Assembly: GCF_004681975.1 (NCBI RefSeq)
Contig: NZ_SMLK01000001.1
Location: forward strand, 1,488,001 to 1,552,000
Length of the DNA stretch: 64,000 nucleotides
DNA from: Ramlibacter humi
Lineage (GTDB): Bacteria; Pseudomonadota; Gammaproteobacteria; Burkholderiales; Burkholderiaceae_C
Direction of reading: 5' to 3'
Shown piece after piece: positions 17,093 through 28,466 of the stretch; the stretch's first letter is position 1; each line of letters opens with the position of its first letter. A program made the position numbers and the translations under genes. The notes under the pieces are model-generated. The model had not been told where the DNA came from. It saw only the letters and a list, made by a program, of their open reading frames with translations, and did not search any database.

Positions 17093-17692
17093 ATGAACTC
17101 CAGTCCCGTCAGCCTGGCCGACGCACTGTTTCCACGAGTACGGCAGCGCGTGCTCGCGATCCTGTTCGGCAACGCGGACCGCAGCTTCTTCCTCAGCGAG
17201 GTCGTCGCGCTCGCGCAGTCGGGGAGCGGTGCCGTGCAGCGGGAACTGGCGTCACTGGCGGACGCGGGCCTGCTGAATGCCTGGACACAGGGCAACCAGA
17301 AGCACTACCAGGCCAACAGCCAGGCGCCCGTGTTCACCGAACTGCGCGGGCTGGTGTTGAAGACGTCGGGGGCTGTCGACGTGTTGCGGGCCGCGCTGGC
17401 ACCGCTGGCCAGGCAGATCACCTGCGCATTCGTCTACGGCTCGGTCGCGCGGCAGGAGGACACCGCCGGCAGCGACGTCGACCTCCTCATCCTCAGTCCG
17501 TCTCTCGCTTACGGCGAGACGTTCGCCGCGCTGGAAGGCGCCGCGCAGCAGCTGGCCCGCAAGGTCAACCCCACCCTCTACACGCCGGAGGAGTGGCACA
17601 AACGGCGCCAGCAGAAAAACGCTTTCGCCACCAGAGTGCTGAAGCAGCCCAAGCTGTGGCTGATCGGAACGGAGGAGGCACTGCGTGGATGA
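17093..17692 (+). CDS. winged-helix/minimal nucleotidyltransferase fusion (antitoxin-like)
   Basis: A 199-residue protein. Residues 1-85 form a winged helix (RVLAILFGNADRSFFLSEVV, then AVQRELASLADAGLL). Residues about 105-170 form a minimal nucleotidyltransferase with GSVARQEDTAGSDVD, the GSx10DxD motif that binds metal and NTP. In MntA-HepT systems the nucleotidyltransferase neutralises the HEPN toxin by adding AMP. Here the same protein probably also represses its operon through the three upstream operators. The TTG at 17066 would start inside the operators, so I chose ATG 17093. It overlaps the HEPN gene by 8 bases. Confidence 0.88.
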   Translation: MNSSPVSLADALFPRVRQRVLAILFGNADRSFFLSEVVALAQSGSGAVQRELASLADAGLLNAWTQGNQKHYQANSQAPVFTELRGLVLKTSGAVDVLRAALAPLARQITCAFVYGSVARQEDTAGSDVDLLILSPSLAYGETFAALEGAAQQLARKVNPTLYTPEEWHKRRQQKNAFATRVLKQPKLWLIGTEEALRG

Positions 17693-18089
17693 TGAACTGG
17701 CGAACCTGGCAGGACCTGGAAAGGCGTTGCGCGCCGAAGCACCGGACGCGCAGGAGGTCGAAGGTCTGGTCCGGACAGGCCGGGCACGGCTGCATGACGC
17801 GGGCAATGCATCGCTGGCGCTCGAAAGCCGCTTCGACCTGGCCTACAACGCCGCCCATGCGCTGTGCCTGGCCGCCTTGCGACGCAAAGGCTACCGCCCG
17901 TCCAACCAGCGGTACATCGTGTTCCAGGTGCTGCCGCTGACACTGGGATTGGGCGCGGAGATCTGGCGTGTTCTGGACAAGGCGCATGGCATGCGCAATC
18001 TCGCGGAATATGAAGGTGTATTGGATGTGGACGAAAGGTTCGTCGTGGATTTGATCGCGGCCGCGGAGGCGGTGGCGTCGAAGCTCTGA
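17685..18089 (+). CDS. small HEPN-domain protein with RNxxxY motif
   Basis: A 134-residue helical protein from GTG 17685. The helix pair LALESRFDLAYNAAHALCLAAL and the late motif HGMRNLAEYEG mark a HEPN domain. Canonical HEPN RNases have R-x4-6-H; here the position is RNLAEY, with Tyr where His is expected, as in SAV_6107-like HEPN proteins. It is the partner of the upstream nucleotidyltransferase and probably the toxin or the modified subunit. Whether it is an active RNase is uncertain. Confidence 0.8.
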   Translation: MDDELANLAGPGKALRAEAPDAQEVEGLVRTGRARLHDAGNASLALESRFDLAYNAAHALCLAALRRKGYRPSNQRYIVFQVLPLTLGLGAEIWRVLDKAHGMRNLAEYEGVLDVDERFVVDLIAAAEAVASKL

Positions 18090-18233
18090 CCTGCGTTCAC
18101 CACAGCGCACTCGGCCTTTCGAAGTCCACCGTCGCCCCCGACCGCCCAGCCCCATTTCCTTCAGCAGCGGCCGCGCATCGGCTGCGATCCCGAGCCGAAG
18201 TAATCGCGGCCCGCGTTCCCTGAAAATCGCCCC

Positions 18234-18620
18234 ATGGGCAGACAGGGGCGAAACAGACATGCGCGGCGCCGCATCGGTTCCGGCGCGTGGCTGGCGCTGC
18301 CGCTGACGCTGGCTTACGCCGCCGCGCTGGGGTGGGCGGTGGTGACGAAGCGGTGGCCGTGGTGGGTGCTGCCGGCCGCTTTCGGCGTCAGCCTGCTCGC
18401 GTTCTTCGCGTACCGGCAGGACAAGCACGCCGCCCAGCGGGGGCGCCGGCGCACGCCCGAAAACACGCTGCATCTCTGGAGCCTGGCCGGCGGCTGGCCG
18501 GGCGCTTGGGTCGCGCAGCAGGTGCTGCGGCACAAGTCCAGCAAGCCTGGGTTTCTCGCGGCGTTCTGGGCCACCGCCGTTCTGCATTGCGCGGCCGTCG
18601 GGTACTGGCTGGCGCGATGA
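18234..18620 (+). CDS. DUF1294 membrane protein
   Basis: A 128-residue inner-membrane protein with helices around LALPLTLAYAAALGWAVV, WWVLPAAFGVSLLAFFAY and FLAAFWATAVLHCAAVGYWL. The motif YRQDKHAAQRGRRRTPE followed by LHLWSLAGGWPGAW is the DUF1294 signature. Many relatives carry an N-terminal cold-shock domain; this one lacks it and starts with a short basic segment. The stop overlaps the start of truC (ATGA), so the two are coupled. The function is unknown. Confidence 0.85.
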   Translation: MGRQGRNRHARRRIGSGAWLALPLTLAYAAALGWAVVTKRWPWWVLPAAFGVSLLAFFAYRQDKHAAQRGRRRTPENTLHLWSLAGGWPGAWVAQQVLRHKSSKPGFLAAFWATAVLHCAAVGYWLAR

Positions 18621-19297
18621 ACGAACTGCGCGTCCTGCACCTCGACGCGAACCTGGCCGCGATCGACAAGCCGGCCGGCCTGCTGGTGCATCCCAGCGCG
18701 CTCGACGCGCACGAGAAGCGCACCGCACTCGACCTGCTGCAGGCGCAGCTCGGGCAGAAGCTGTTCCCGCTGCACCGCCTGGACAAGGCCACCAGCGGCG
18801 TGCTGCTGTTCGCGCGCACGCAGGAGGCCGCGCGCGAATGGGGCCAGGCGTTCGAGGCCGGCGCCGTGCGCAAGCGCTATCTGGCGCTGGTGCGCGGCTG
18901 GCCGGAGGAAGCCGGCGAGATCGACTACCCGCTCGCGCGCGACCCTGAGCTGCCTTCCGCCGGCCAGCCGCGCGTGGAGGCCCTCACCCGCTACCGGCGC
19001 CTGCGCTGCTTCGAGTGGCCGTTCAGCGTCGACCAGCGCCACGCGACCAGCCGCTACGCGCTGGTGGAAGCCGAGCCGCTGACCGGCCGCCGCCACCAGA
19101 TCCGCCGGCACTTCAAGCACATCGCGCATCCGCTGGTGGGCGACACCACGCACGGCAAGGGCGCGCACAACCGCGCGGTGGCGCAGTGGCTGGGCACGCA
19201 GCGCCTGTGGCTGCACGCGGCGCGCGTCGAACTGCCGGGCATGAGGCCGATCGAGGCGCCCGCCCCACCGGAGTGGGCGCCGCTGCTGCTGCCGTAG
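18617..19297 (+). CDS. truC: tRNA pseudouridine(65) synthase TruC
   Basis: A 226-residue RluA-family pseudouridine synthase without S4 domain. The catalytic segment is LHRLDKATSGVLLFAR with the active Asp intact. The TruC-type C-terminal part shows LTGRRHQIRRHFKHIAHPLVGDTTHG. The enzyme isomerises U65 in some tRNAs. The short length and this HQIRRH pattern fit TruC better than RluA/C/D. The start overlaps the DUF1294 stop. Confidence 0.85.
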   Translation: MNELRVLHLDANLAAIDKPAGLLVHPSALDAHEKRTALDLLQAQLGQKLFPLHRLDKATSGVLLFARTQEAAREWGQAFEAGAVRKRYLALVRGWPEEAGEIDYPLARDPELPSAGQPRVEALTRYRRLRCFEWPFSVDQRHATSRYALVEAEPLTGRRHQIRRHFKHIAHPLVGDTTHGKGAHNRAVAQWLGTQRLWLHAARVELPGMRPIEAPAPPEWAPLLLP

Positions 19298-19408
19298 CGT
19301 TGGCCGCGATGGCTGCCCAGCCATCGTCACCGCCAGTTACCACGGCAATGCTTCCCCCGTTGACTCGCCTGCGCGCTCGGCGCACCTTCGGTGTCCGGAG
19401 GTTTCCAC

Positions 19409-19810
19409 ATGCAAGCTTTTCACCTAGAGCCGCGGATGGTTTCGTTCCTGGGCGGTTTCTTTCCCAGCAGCCACTGTTTCCTGATGCTTCCCTCGCTCGA
19501 GCATGCGAACCGTGCGGCGGCACTGCTGGCGCAAGCCGGCATCGACGCCGACGTGCGGCTGCTGACGCCGGGCGACGTGAACGACCTGGCCCACCTGTTC
19601 GACGGCCACGACGTGATGCTGCCTTCGGTGGGCACGGAGGAGTACACGGCACGGCACTTCGCGGAGCTGGCGCGGCAGGGCCACCATGCGCTGCTGGTGC
19701 CGGCCAAGGGACCGCAGGCGTGCCAGCGGGTGATGGATGCGTTGAAGGACGCCGAACTGTCGTGCGCGGTGCACTACCGGCACTTCGTCATCGAGGACCT
19801 GGCTGTCTAG
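19409..19810 (+). CDS. hypothetical protein
   Basis: A 133-residue soluble protein with an alpha/beta look: strand-like segments (VRLLTPGD, VMLPSVGTEEY, HALLVPAKG, CAVHYRHFVIEDL) alternate with helices (ANRAAALLAQAGID). GGAGG lies nine bases before ATG 19409. It overlaps the end of the LysR gene by 4 bases, tail to tail. I do not recognise the family. The 111 bases before it hold no other gene. Confidence 0.6.
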   Translation: MQAFHLEPRMVSFLGGFFPSSHCFLMLPSLEHANRAAALLAQAGIDADVRLLTPGDVNDLAHLFDGHDVMLPSVGTEEYTARHFAELARQGHHALLVPAKGPQACQRVMDALKDAELSCAVHYRHFVIEDLAV

Positions 19811-20721
19811 CCTGGTGTCCTCATCCAGATCGCGAAAGCCTCGATGTCCGCATGCCTGACGTGCTGGGCCAGCGCAACCAGATAGAAGCCATACCCCGGC
19901 AGCGATAGCGGGTGCGCCTGCACCAGCGCGCCGGATTTCAGCTCGTGGCCCACCACCACGCTGCTGCAGATGGCGATGCCTTGGCCCGCCACCACGGCAT
20001 CGATGGCGTGAGGCTCCTCCCTGAAGCTGAGGCTGAGTGCCCAGCTCCTGTCCGTGGCCGGCAGGCCCGGATCGATCAGGCCGGCCGCCGCCAGCCATCG
20101 CCGCCAGGTCGGCGCTTGCGGATCCCGGTTCATCCAGTCGTAGTGGATCAGCGGAAACCGAAGCAGGTCCTCGGCGCGCACCACGGGATGCCCATCCTTG
20201 GCCAGCAACGCCGGGCTGCACACCGGGAAGAATGTGTCCCGGCAGATCTCCTGGACGGCGCGCCCGGCCGGCATGGTGCGCGCGTAGCGGATCGCCACGT
20301 CGGCATCGCCGGACCGGAGATCCAGCACCGCATCCGTTCCGATGATCTCCAGCGGGATCTCCGGGTAGCGCTCCCGCCAATCCGACAGGCGCGGAACCAG
20401 CCACCGGCTCGCGAACGCGTTGGGGCTGGTCACGCGCAGCGGAACAGCCTGGGCGGCCCCGGCCATCGAGGTGACCGCGCTCGCGAGAGCGTCGAAGCCG
20501 TCGCGCAACCCGGGATACAGGCGTGCGCCCGCGCCCGTGAGCTCCAGCGGCTTGGGACGGCGCTGGAACAGGCGGTGCCCATACGTCCTTTCCAGCAGCC
20601 GGACCTGATGGCTGATGGCCGTGGGCGTCACGTGGAGTTCGGCGGCTGCCGACTTGAAGCTGCCGAGCCTGGCCGCCGCCTCGAAGGCTTGCAGCGACCG
20701 CAGTGGAGGCAGCTTTCTCAT
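19807..20721 (-). CDS. LysR-family regulator, GcvA-like
   Basis: A 304-residue transcription factor. The N-terminal helix-turn-helix is AARLGSFKSAAAELHVTPTAISHQVRLLE. The substrate-binding domain follows (PLRVTSPNAFASRWLVPRL, DLRSGDADVAIRYA). The start MRKLPPLRSLQAFEAAA is the usual GcvA-group start; a GTG 51 bases upstream is an alternative. It is divergent from the flavoprotein oxidase gene, with the 99-base gap probably holding its binding site, so that gene is the likely target. Confidence 0.88.
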   Translation of the reverse strand: MRKLPPLRSLQAFEAAARLGSFKSAAAELHVTPTAISHQVRLLERTYGHRLFQRRPKPLELTGAGARLYPGLRDGFDALASAVTSMAGAAQAVPLRVTSPNAFASRWLVPRLSDWRERYPEIPLEIIGTDAVLDLRSGDADVAIRYARTMPAGRAVQEICRDTFFPVCSPALLAKDGHPVVRAEDLLRFPLIHYDWMNRDPQAPTWRRWLAAAGLIDPGLPATDRSWALSLSFREEPHAIDAVVAGQGIAICSSVVVGHELKSGALVQAHPLSLPGYGFYLVALAQHVRHADIEAFAIWMRTPG

Positions 20722-20820
20722 TGGGGGAGATGAGTATTTCTCACCTGAAACTGAGTTCTTTGATTTTGCCACCCGGCCGGGGACCGGACAGGATGACAGC
20801 TCGCTTCAGGAGTGAACACC

Positions 20821-22203
20821 ATGGAATCCGGCAACCGCTACAGCCCTGGTCCATCAGCATCGGATGCCGCCCGGCTGCGGAGCCGGCTCCGCGGTGACGT
20901 GATCGTCCCGGGAGATGCCCGCTACGACGAAGCGCGGAAGGTCTGGAACGGCGCGGTCGACAAGCGGCCCGCCATGGTCGTCTATTGCGCCCACGCCGGC
21001 GACGTCGTGGAAGCCGTGAAGTTCGCGCGGTCGGGCAACCACCTGGTCGCCGTCCGCAGCGGCGGGCACAACGTGGCGGGCCTGTCGGTGTGCGACGACG
21101 GCGTCGTGATCGACCTGTCCCGCATGAAGCAGGTCGCCATCGATCCTGCCCGCCGTACGGCGCGGGCCGAAGCCGGCCTCAGCCTGGGCGAATTCGATGC
21201 CGCCACGCAGGCCCATGGGCTGGCCACCACGATGGGGATCAACAGCGACACCGGCATTGCCGGGCTGACCCTGGGCGGCGGGTTCGGCAAGCTCGGACGC
21301 AAGTACGGCCTGGCCTGCGACAACCTCCTGGCCGCCGAGGTCGTGCTGGCCGACGGCAGGCAGCTCCAGGCCAGCGCCACGGAAAACGAGGACCTGTTCT
21401 GGGGGTTGCACGGTGGCGGCGGCAACTTCGGCATCGTCACCGCTTTCCACTACCAGCTGCATCCGGTGGGCCCGGACCTGCTGGTGTGCTCCGTGCTGCA
21501 CCCTTACACCCGCGCGCGGGACGCGATGCGTTTCTACGATGACTTCTGCGCCGATGCCGCGGACGAGCTCAGCGTGGACGCGGCCTTCGTCACCGCGCCT
21601 TCCGGCGAGCGCTTCTTCAACATCTCGGCCTGCTACTGCGGCGATGCCGGGTCCGGCGAGCGCGTCCTCCGTCCCGTGCTCAACCATGGTCAGCCCGTCG
21701 AAAGCAAGCTGACCCCGGTTCCCTACCTGCAGATCCAGTCCGGCGGGGACAGCCTGTTTCCGCGGGGGCGCCGCTACTACTGGAAGGCGCAGTTCCTGCG
21801 CTCGCTCGACGACGGCGCGATCGACGCCTTGCTCGACGTGTACGCACGCGCGCCTTCGGCCGCGTCGCTCCTGGTGTTGCAGCACGTCGGCGGCGCCATC
21901 GCGCGTGTTCCCGCGTCCGCGACGCCCTACGTGAATCGCGATGCGCGCTACGACTGCTTCCCGGTCTCGATCTGGGATGCCCGGTCCGAAGACGATGCGG
22001 CCATCCGCTGGGCGCGCGACGTGTGGACCGCCGTCCGGCCCTTCTCGACAGGCGGCGTCTATGCCAACAACCTCGGCGACGAAGGCGAGGACCGGGTGCG
22101 TGCCGCCTACGGCGAGAACCATGCGCGTCTCGCGGCGCTCAAGGCGAAGTACGACCCGTCCAACTTCTTCCGGATGAACCAGAACGTCCGCCCGTCCGTG
22201 TAG
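20821..22203 (+). CDS. FAD-linked oxidase, berberine-bridge-enzyme family
   Basis: A 460-residue flavoprotein. The PCMH-type FAD domain shows LVAVRSGGHNVAGLSV, where the His is the usual covalent FAD attachment site, and GITGLTLGGGFG-like GIAGLTLGGGFGKLGRKYG. The C-terminal BBE segment is LKAKYDPSNFFRMNQN. Such enzymes oxidise sugars, alkaloids or other alcohols with O2. ATG 20821 is preceded by AGGAG. There is no signal peptide. The substrate is unknown. It is likely controlled by the divergent LysR gene. Confidence 0.88.
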   Translation: MESGNRYSPGPSASDAARLRSRLRGDVIVPGDARYDEARKVWNGAVDKRPAMVVYCAHAGDVVEAVKFARSGNHLVAVRSGGHNVAGLSVCDDGVVIDLSRMKQVAIDPARRTARAEAGLSLGEFDAATQAHGLATTMGINSDTGIAGLTLGGGFGKLGRKYGLACDNLLAAEVVLADGRQLQASATENEDLFWGLHGGGGNFGIVTAFHYQLHPVGPDLLVCSVLHPYTRARDAMRFYDDFCADAADELSVDAAFVTAPSGERFFNISACYCGDAGSGERVLRPVLNHGQPVESKLTPVPYLQIQSGGDSLFPRGRRYYWKAQFLRSLDDGAIDALLDVYARAPSAASLLVLQHVGGAIARVPASATPYVNRDARYDCFPVSIWDARSEDDAAIRWARDVWTAVRPFSTGGVYANNLGDEGEDRVRAAYGENHARLAALKAKYDPSNFFRMNQNVRPSV

Positions 22204-22221
22204 TGCCCGCGCAGGCGTGCT

Positions 22222-24483
<2,262 letters not shown>

Positions 24484-24629
24484 CGGCGGGCGCGCGGCCC
24501 CGCGGCCGGGCCCGTCCAATCTACTGAGGTGCGGTGCGGTGGCACCGTAGGACGGCGCCGCCGCTGGGCATCCCGCCGGTCGCCAGGACCGCGCCACCGC
24601 GCTGCCCAGCACGACCGTGATGCGCGAAG

Positions 24630-24959
24630 TCAGTCCACGGCCGGCAACGGACAGGTGCCGTCGACGATCTCGCAGAAGGTTCGCTCCTCGCGCAGGATGA
24701 AGCGCTGCGACTGCGCGCGCTGGAAGTTCTCGCGGCCTTCGGGGTCGGCCTTCAGGCGCACGCGGTAGGCCTCGTAAGCCGCGAGGCTGTCGAACGCGAT
24801 CAGGCCCCAGGCGACGTCGTTCGTGCCTTCGTGCGGCAGGAAGTAGCCGAGCAGCCGGCCGCCGCAGCGCGGAATGATGCGGCCCCAGTGCCGCGCGTAG
24901 TCGCGGAAGGCGTCTCGCTGGAACGGGTCGATCTGGTAGCGGATGAAGCAGGTGAGCAT
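24630..24959 (-). CDS. NIPSNAP family protein
   Basis: A 109-residue protein with the ferredoxin-like NIPSNAP fold. The first strand is [33 protein letters not shown], read here as separate motifs IRYQIDPFQ and RIIPRCGG, followed by [24 protein letters not shown] proteins are small alpha/beta-barrel dimers of uncertain role. It is encoded upstream of the hybrid kinase on the same strand, with a 146-base gap, so it is probably a separate unit. Confidence 0.85.
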   Translation of the reverse strand: MLTCFIRYQIDPFQRDAFRDYARHWGRIIPRCGGRLLGYFLPHEGTNDVAWGLIAFDSLAAYEAYRVRLKADPEGRENFQRAQSQRFILREERTFCEIVDGTCPLPAVD

Positions 24960-25102
24960 GCGGGACTCCGGGTGGGGAAGTCCGTATGGTCACGTGTGTG
25001 GGCGCGGCGATCGTTCGTTGCGGAGCGAAGCGTGGTGCGTACCCTCACCCCAGCCCTCTCCCGGAGGGAGAGGGAGCAAGCGCGCGAAATGGGAAGCCGC
25101 GC

Positions 25103-25474
25103 CTAGCAGCGCATCTCGCGGTAGTGCACGCGCTGGATCGCCAGGTCGCCCAGCTCGGCTTCGGTGGCCGGCGAGGGCTTGCCGCGCAGTCGCGATTCCT
25201 CGCGCTGGATCGAGCGCTCCAGCACCTCGCACTGCTCGCGCGTTTCGGGCGGCAGTTGCGCGCGCGCCATCTGCCTGGCGCGCGACTGGTCCGGCGCGTC
25301 GAAGGTCTGCGACACGCGGCTGGCGCCGATGATCGGCCCGCCGCCTTCGCAGGGCGTCTGCGAGTAGCTGCGGCCGCACTTGAACACCTGCGGCGGGTAC
25401 ACGGTGTCCTGCGCGGGCGCGGCGCCGGCGAAGGCGATGCTGGTGGCCAGCAACGTGCGTGCGGCGATGGTCAT
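25103..25474 (-). CDS. secreted DUF4124-like protein
   Basis: A 123-residue protein with a signal peptide (TIAARTLLATSIAFAGAAPAQ). The mature part starts with YPPQVFKCGRSYSQTPCEGG, resembling DUF4124 envelope proteins, and continues as a charged helical region. Four Cys (two in the N-terminal motif, one in REQCEVLE, one at the end) could form disulfides in the periplasm. The function is unknown. Confidence 0.7.
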   Translation of the reverse strand: MTIAARTLLATSIAFAGAAPAQDTVYPPQVFKCGRSYSQTPCEGGGPIIGASRVSQTFDAPDQSRARQMARAQLPPETREQCEVLERSIQREESRLRGKPSPATEAELGDLAIQRVHYREMRC

Positions 25475-25681
25475 GGCGGCTCTCCCCGTCTGTTCGAATG
25501 GCTGGGCTTCAATTTGCCGGTCGGCGGCGGCACGCGCATGACGAAAGTGCAACCGCCCGCCCGCGGCTGAGAAGAACGGTGAGCCGTGTAACCAAAGCTC
25601 AGCAGCCGTCGCGGCAAGGCAACGCGGACGCTTCGTTCCGGCGCGAAGCGTGGGTGGCGGACGCTGCTGCACACTGGCGCC

Positions 25682-26410
25682 ATGAACACCAACCAGATCG
25701 CCCGCGTCGCCTCGCTGGTGGGCGAGCCCGCCCGCACCGGCATGCTGGTGGCGCTGATGGACGGCCGCGCGCTCACCGCGAACGAACTGGCCGGCGCGGG
25801 CAACGTGTCGGCCGCCACGGCGAGCCGGCATCTCGCGCTGCTGGTGGAGTCGGGGCTGCTGCGCGTGGAGAAGCAAGGGCGCCACCGCTACCACCGGCTG
25901 GCTTCGCCCGACGTGGCGCGCGTGCTGGAAGGGATCATGCAGCTGGCTTCGCAGTCGCAGCCGGCATCGCGGCGCATCGCCACCGGGCCGCGCGACGCGT
26001 CGATGCGCCTGGCGCGCACCTGCTATGACCACCTGGCCGGCGGCATCGCGGTCGCCATCGCCGAGCGGCTGGTGGAAGACGGCGCCGTCGTCGTCGAAGA
26101 AGACACCGCCGTCGTCACCGATCGCGCCGGCGCGGTGCTCGAAGGCCTGGGCCTGAAGTCGGCCGTGGTGCACGCGGCGGGCGAAGGCCGCCGCCCGCCC
26201 TGCCGCCCCTGCCTGGATTGGGGCGAGCGCCGCATGCACCTGGCCGGCCGCCTCGGCGCATTGATCTGCTCGCATTGCCTGCAGATGGGGTGGCTGCTGC
26301 AGAAGCCGGGCACGCGCGCGCTGGAACTGACGCCGCGCGGCGCGGCGACCCTGCGCGACTGGCTGGGCACGGAACGCTGGTCGAAGCTGACTGTCAACCC
26401 ATCGACGTGA
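25682..26410 (+). CDS. ArsR-family transcriptional regulator
   Basis: A 242-residue regulator. The N-terminal winged helix is LTANELAGAGNVSAATASRHLALLVESGLL followed by the wing KQGRHRYHRL. A longer C-terminal domain contains Cys pairs (RPPCRPCLDWGERR, LICSHCLQMGW) that may bind metal or sense redox state. It is longer than classic ArsR repressors (about 100-120 residues). The 207-base gap upstream likely holds its operator. No clear target gene is linked. Confidence 0.85.
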   Translation: MNTNQIARVASLVGEPARTGMLVALMDGRALTANELAGAGNVSAATASRHLALLVESGLLRVEKQGRHRYHRLASPDVARVLEGIMQLASQSQPASRRIATGPRDASMRLARTCYDHLAGGIAVAIAERLVEDGAVVVEEDTAVVTDRAGAVLEGLGLKSAVVHAAGEGRRPPCRPCLDWGERRMHLAGRLGALICSHCLQMGWLLQKPGTRALELTPRGAATLRDWLGTERWSKLTVNPST

Positions 26411-26559
26411 GCGCGCGCACCTTCGCGAGGCGCCGGGATGTCACGGAAAGTTCACAGGTGCTGTGGACAACCCTGTGCGAAACCGGTGTTCACCCGCGAG
26501 CGGCCCGCGACACACAAGGACTTGGCTGGTTTGCCCAACAAACGCGCAAACCGGCGCGA

Positions 26560-27006
26560 ATGTCCCCGTTGCCAGCATCGCGAAGGCGGCGCAGACTGGC
26601 TGCTGTGCCTGCCTCCCCGCCCCTGGTGCTCATCGCCGACGGCCACGCCGATTGCGGCGAGACATTGGCGCTTGCGCTGGAGCTTTCCGGCTGGCAGGTG
26701 TGCGCTGCGCGCCGTGGTGAGGAAGCGCTGGTGTGGCTGCGGCAGGCCACGCCGCGCGCGGTGCTGGTGGACGCGCGCCTGCCCGAAGCGGGCGGCCTGC
26801 ACATCGCGCGCGTGCTGCGCGCCAACCCGCGGTTCGACGCCACGCAGGTGCTGCTGACCGGCACCTGGTTCACGCCGCACGAGAAGACGCAGGCCCAGGC
26901 CTGCGGCGTGGACGGCATCTGGATGAAGCCGTTCGACATCTCGGCGCTGCTGCGGCGGCTGGAGCAGCCGCGCGTGCTGCGCACGCTGCGCCAGCAGGGC
27001 AACTGA
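26560..27006 (+). CDS. stand-alone receiver-domain protein
   Basis: A 148-residue CheY-like protein with a basic start and one receiver domain. Seen are the acidic pocket LIADGHAD, the phospho-acceptor Asp in VLVDARLPEAGG, the switch Thr in VLLTGTWF and the Lys in WMKPFD. It has no output domain, so it would act by protein contact or as a phosphate shuttle, perhaps with the hybrid kinase encoded nearby. Start ATG 26560 has only a weak ribosome site; a GTG a little downstream is possible. Confidence 0.75.
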   Translation: MSPLPASRRRRRLAAVPASPPLVLIADGHADCGETLALALELSGWQVCAARRGEEALVWLRQATPRAVLVDARLPEAGGLHIARVLRANPRFDATQVLLTGTWFTPHEKTQAQACGVDGIWMKPFDISALLRRLEQPRVLRTLRQQGN

Positions 27007-27086
27007 CCCGCCGCTTCCCCCTTCCGAACGGGCCATGGCGCAGCGCGCATGGCTGAGCCACCATGGGCGCGCAAAGAAAGGCCCTC

Positions 27087-27224
27087 ATGAACATCTCGGC
27101 TCACATCGGCCCCGTCGCCGCGCTGGTCGCCGGCATCCTGATCCTGGTGATGCCGCGCCTGCTCAACTACATCGTCGCGATCTACCTCATCGTGATCGGC
27201 GCGGTGGGCCTGTTCGGCAAGTGA
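27087..27224 (+). CDS. DUF3096 small membrane protein
   Basis: A 45-residue protein that is nearly all membrane: two hydrophobic stretches (HIGPVAALVAGILILVMP and LNYIVAIYLIVIGAVGLFG) joined by RLL. This is the DUF3096 pattern. AAAGAAAGG is upstream of ATG 27087. The role is unknown. It ends 4 bases from the convergent pncB gene. Confidence 0.75.
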   Translation: MNISAHIGPVAALVAGILILVMPRLLNYIVAIYLIVIGAVGLFGK

Positions 27225-27228
27225 ACGG

Positions 27229-28419
27229 TCAGCGCACGCCGAAGACCTGCTTCAGGTAGGCGAGGAAGGTCCCGTCCTTCACCAGCGTCTTGCCGGGCGT
27301 GTCGGAGATCTTGGCCACCGGCTGGCCGTTGGCGGACACCATCTTCATCACGATGTTGAGCGTGTCGCAGCCGACGTCGTTGGTGAGGTTGGTGCCCACG
27401 CCGAAGCCCACCTGCGCGCGGTCGGCAAAGTGATCGTAGATGGCCAGCACCTTGGGGACGTCCAGCGCGTCGGAGAACACCAGCCGCTTGCTGTGCGGGT
27501 CGATGCGCAGCTTCTCGTAGTGCGCGATCGCCTTCTCGCCCCAGGCGATGGGATCGCCCGAGTCCTGCCGCAGGCCGTCGAACAGCTTGGCGAAGTACAG
27601 GTCGAAGTCGGCGAGGAAGGCGTCCATGCCCACCACGTCGGTGAGCGCGATGCCCAGGTCGCCGCGGTATTCCTGCACCCAGTCTTCCAGCGCGGCGCGC
27701 TGGAAATCGCGCAGCCGCACGCCCAGGCCCTGGTAGGCCTGCAGGTACTCGTGCGCCATGGTGCCGATGGGCACCAGGTCCAGATCGCGCGCGAGCAGCA
27801 CGTTGGAAGTGCCGCGGAAAAATTCCGGCAGCTCGTCGCGCAGCGTGGCCACCACTTCGCGCTGCCACGCTCCGGAAAAGCGCCGGCGCAGGCCGAAGTC
27901 GGAAATCTCCAGCGGGTGGGTGCGGCGCGGCGCGACGTCCACCGCGCGCAGCAAATCGATCTTGGCTTGCAGCCGCTGGCGGCCGGTGTCCATTGCCTTC
28001 TCCTGCTCGAAGCGGCGGAAGTAGAGCTCGTTCACCGTGGCCAGCACGTGGATTTCGAAAGCGGTGACGTGCACCTGCGGGCCAACGGCGCTTACGTGCA
28101 GCACGTTGCCTTCGGCCCATGCGCGGATGAAGCGGCGCTGGAACTGGAAGAGCCGCAGGAAGTCGACGAAATCCGGCTTGATGAATCGCAGCCCCGCCAG
28201 GTAAGCCAGCTCGTGCTCGGTGAAGCGCAGCGTGCACAGGTGGTCCAGCTGCTCGTTCAATTCATCCAGAAGGTCCACCAGCGGGAAGGCGGGCGTGTTG
28301 CGGCACAGGAACTCGTACTCGGCCACCGTCTGCGGATGGCGATGCAGCATGGCCTGCCACATCGTGAACTTGTACAGGTCGTTGTCGAGCAGGCTGGTGA
28401 TGACGGGAACGGAACGCAT
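27229..28419 (-). CDS. pncB: nicotinate phosphoribosyltransferase
   Basis: A 396-residue enzyme of the Preiss-Handler NAD salvage pathway. It makes nicotinate mononucleotide from nicotinate and PRPP in the cytosol. The start [20 protein letters not shown] and the segment [15 protein letters not shown], with the catalytic His, are characteristic, as is [12 protein letters not shown] and the PRPP-binding GVGTNLTND. Length matches E. coli PncB (400). The longer open frame upstream belongs to a shadow of the kinase gene. Confidence 0.95.
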   Translation of the reverse strand: MRSVPVITSLLDNDLYKFTMWQAMLHRHPQTVAEYEFLCRNTPAFPLVDLLDELNEQLDHLCTLRFTEHELAYLAGLRFIKPDFVDFLRLFQFQRRFIRAWAEGNVLHVSAVGPQVHVTAFEIHVLATVNELYFRRFEQEKAMDTGRQRLQAKIDLLRAVDVAPRRTHPLEISDFGLRRRFSGAWQREVVATLRDELPEFFRGTSNVLLARDLDLVPIGTMAHEYLQAYQGLGVRLRDFQRAALEDWVQEYRGDLGIALTDVVGMDAFLADFDLYFAKLFDGLRQDSGDPIAWGEKAIAHYEKLRIDPHSKRLVFSDALDVPKVLAIYDHFADRAQVGFGVGTNLTNDVGCDTLNIVMKMVSANGQPVAKISDTPGKTLVKDGTFLAYLKQVFGVR

Positions 28420-28466
28420 GGCCGCCCCAATGTACCCGCGCTGCCGTGCCGCCGTGGGCGCCGCGC

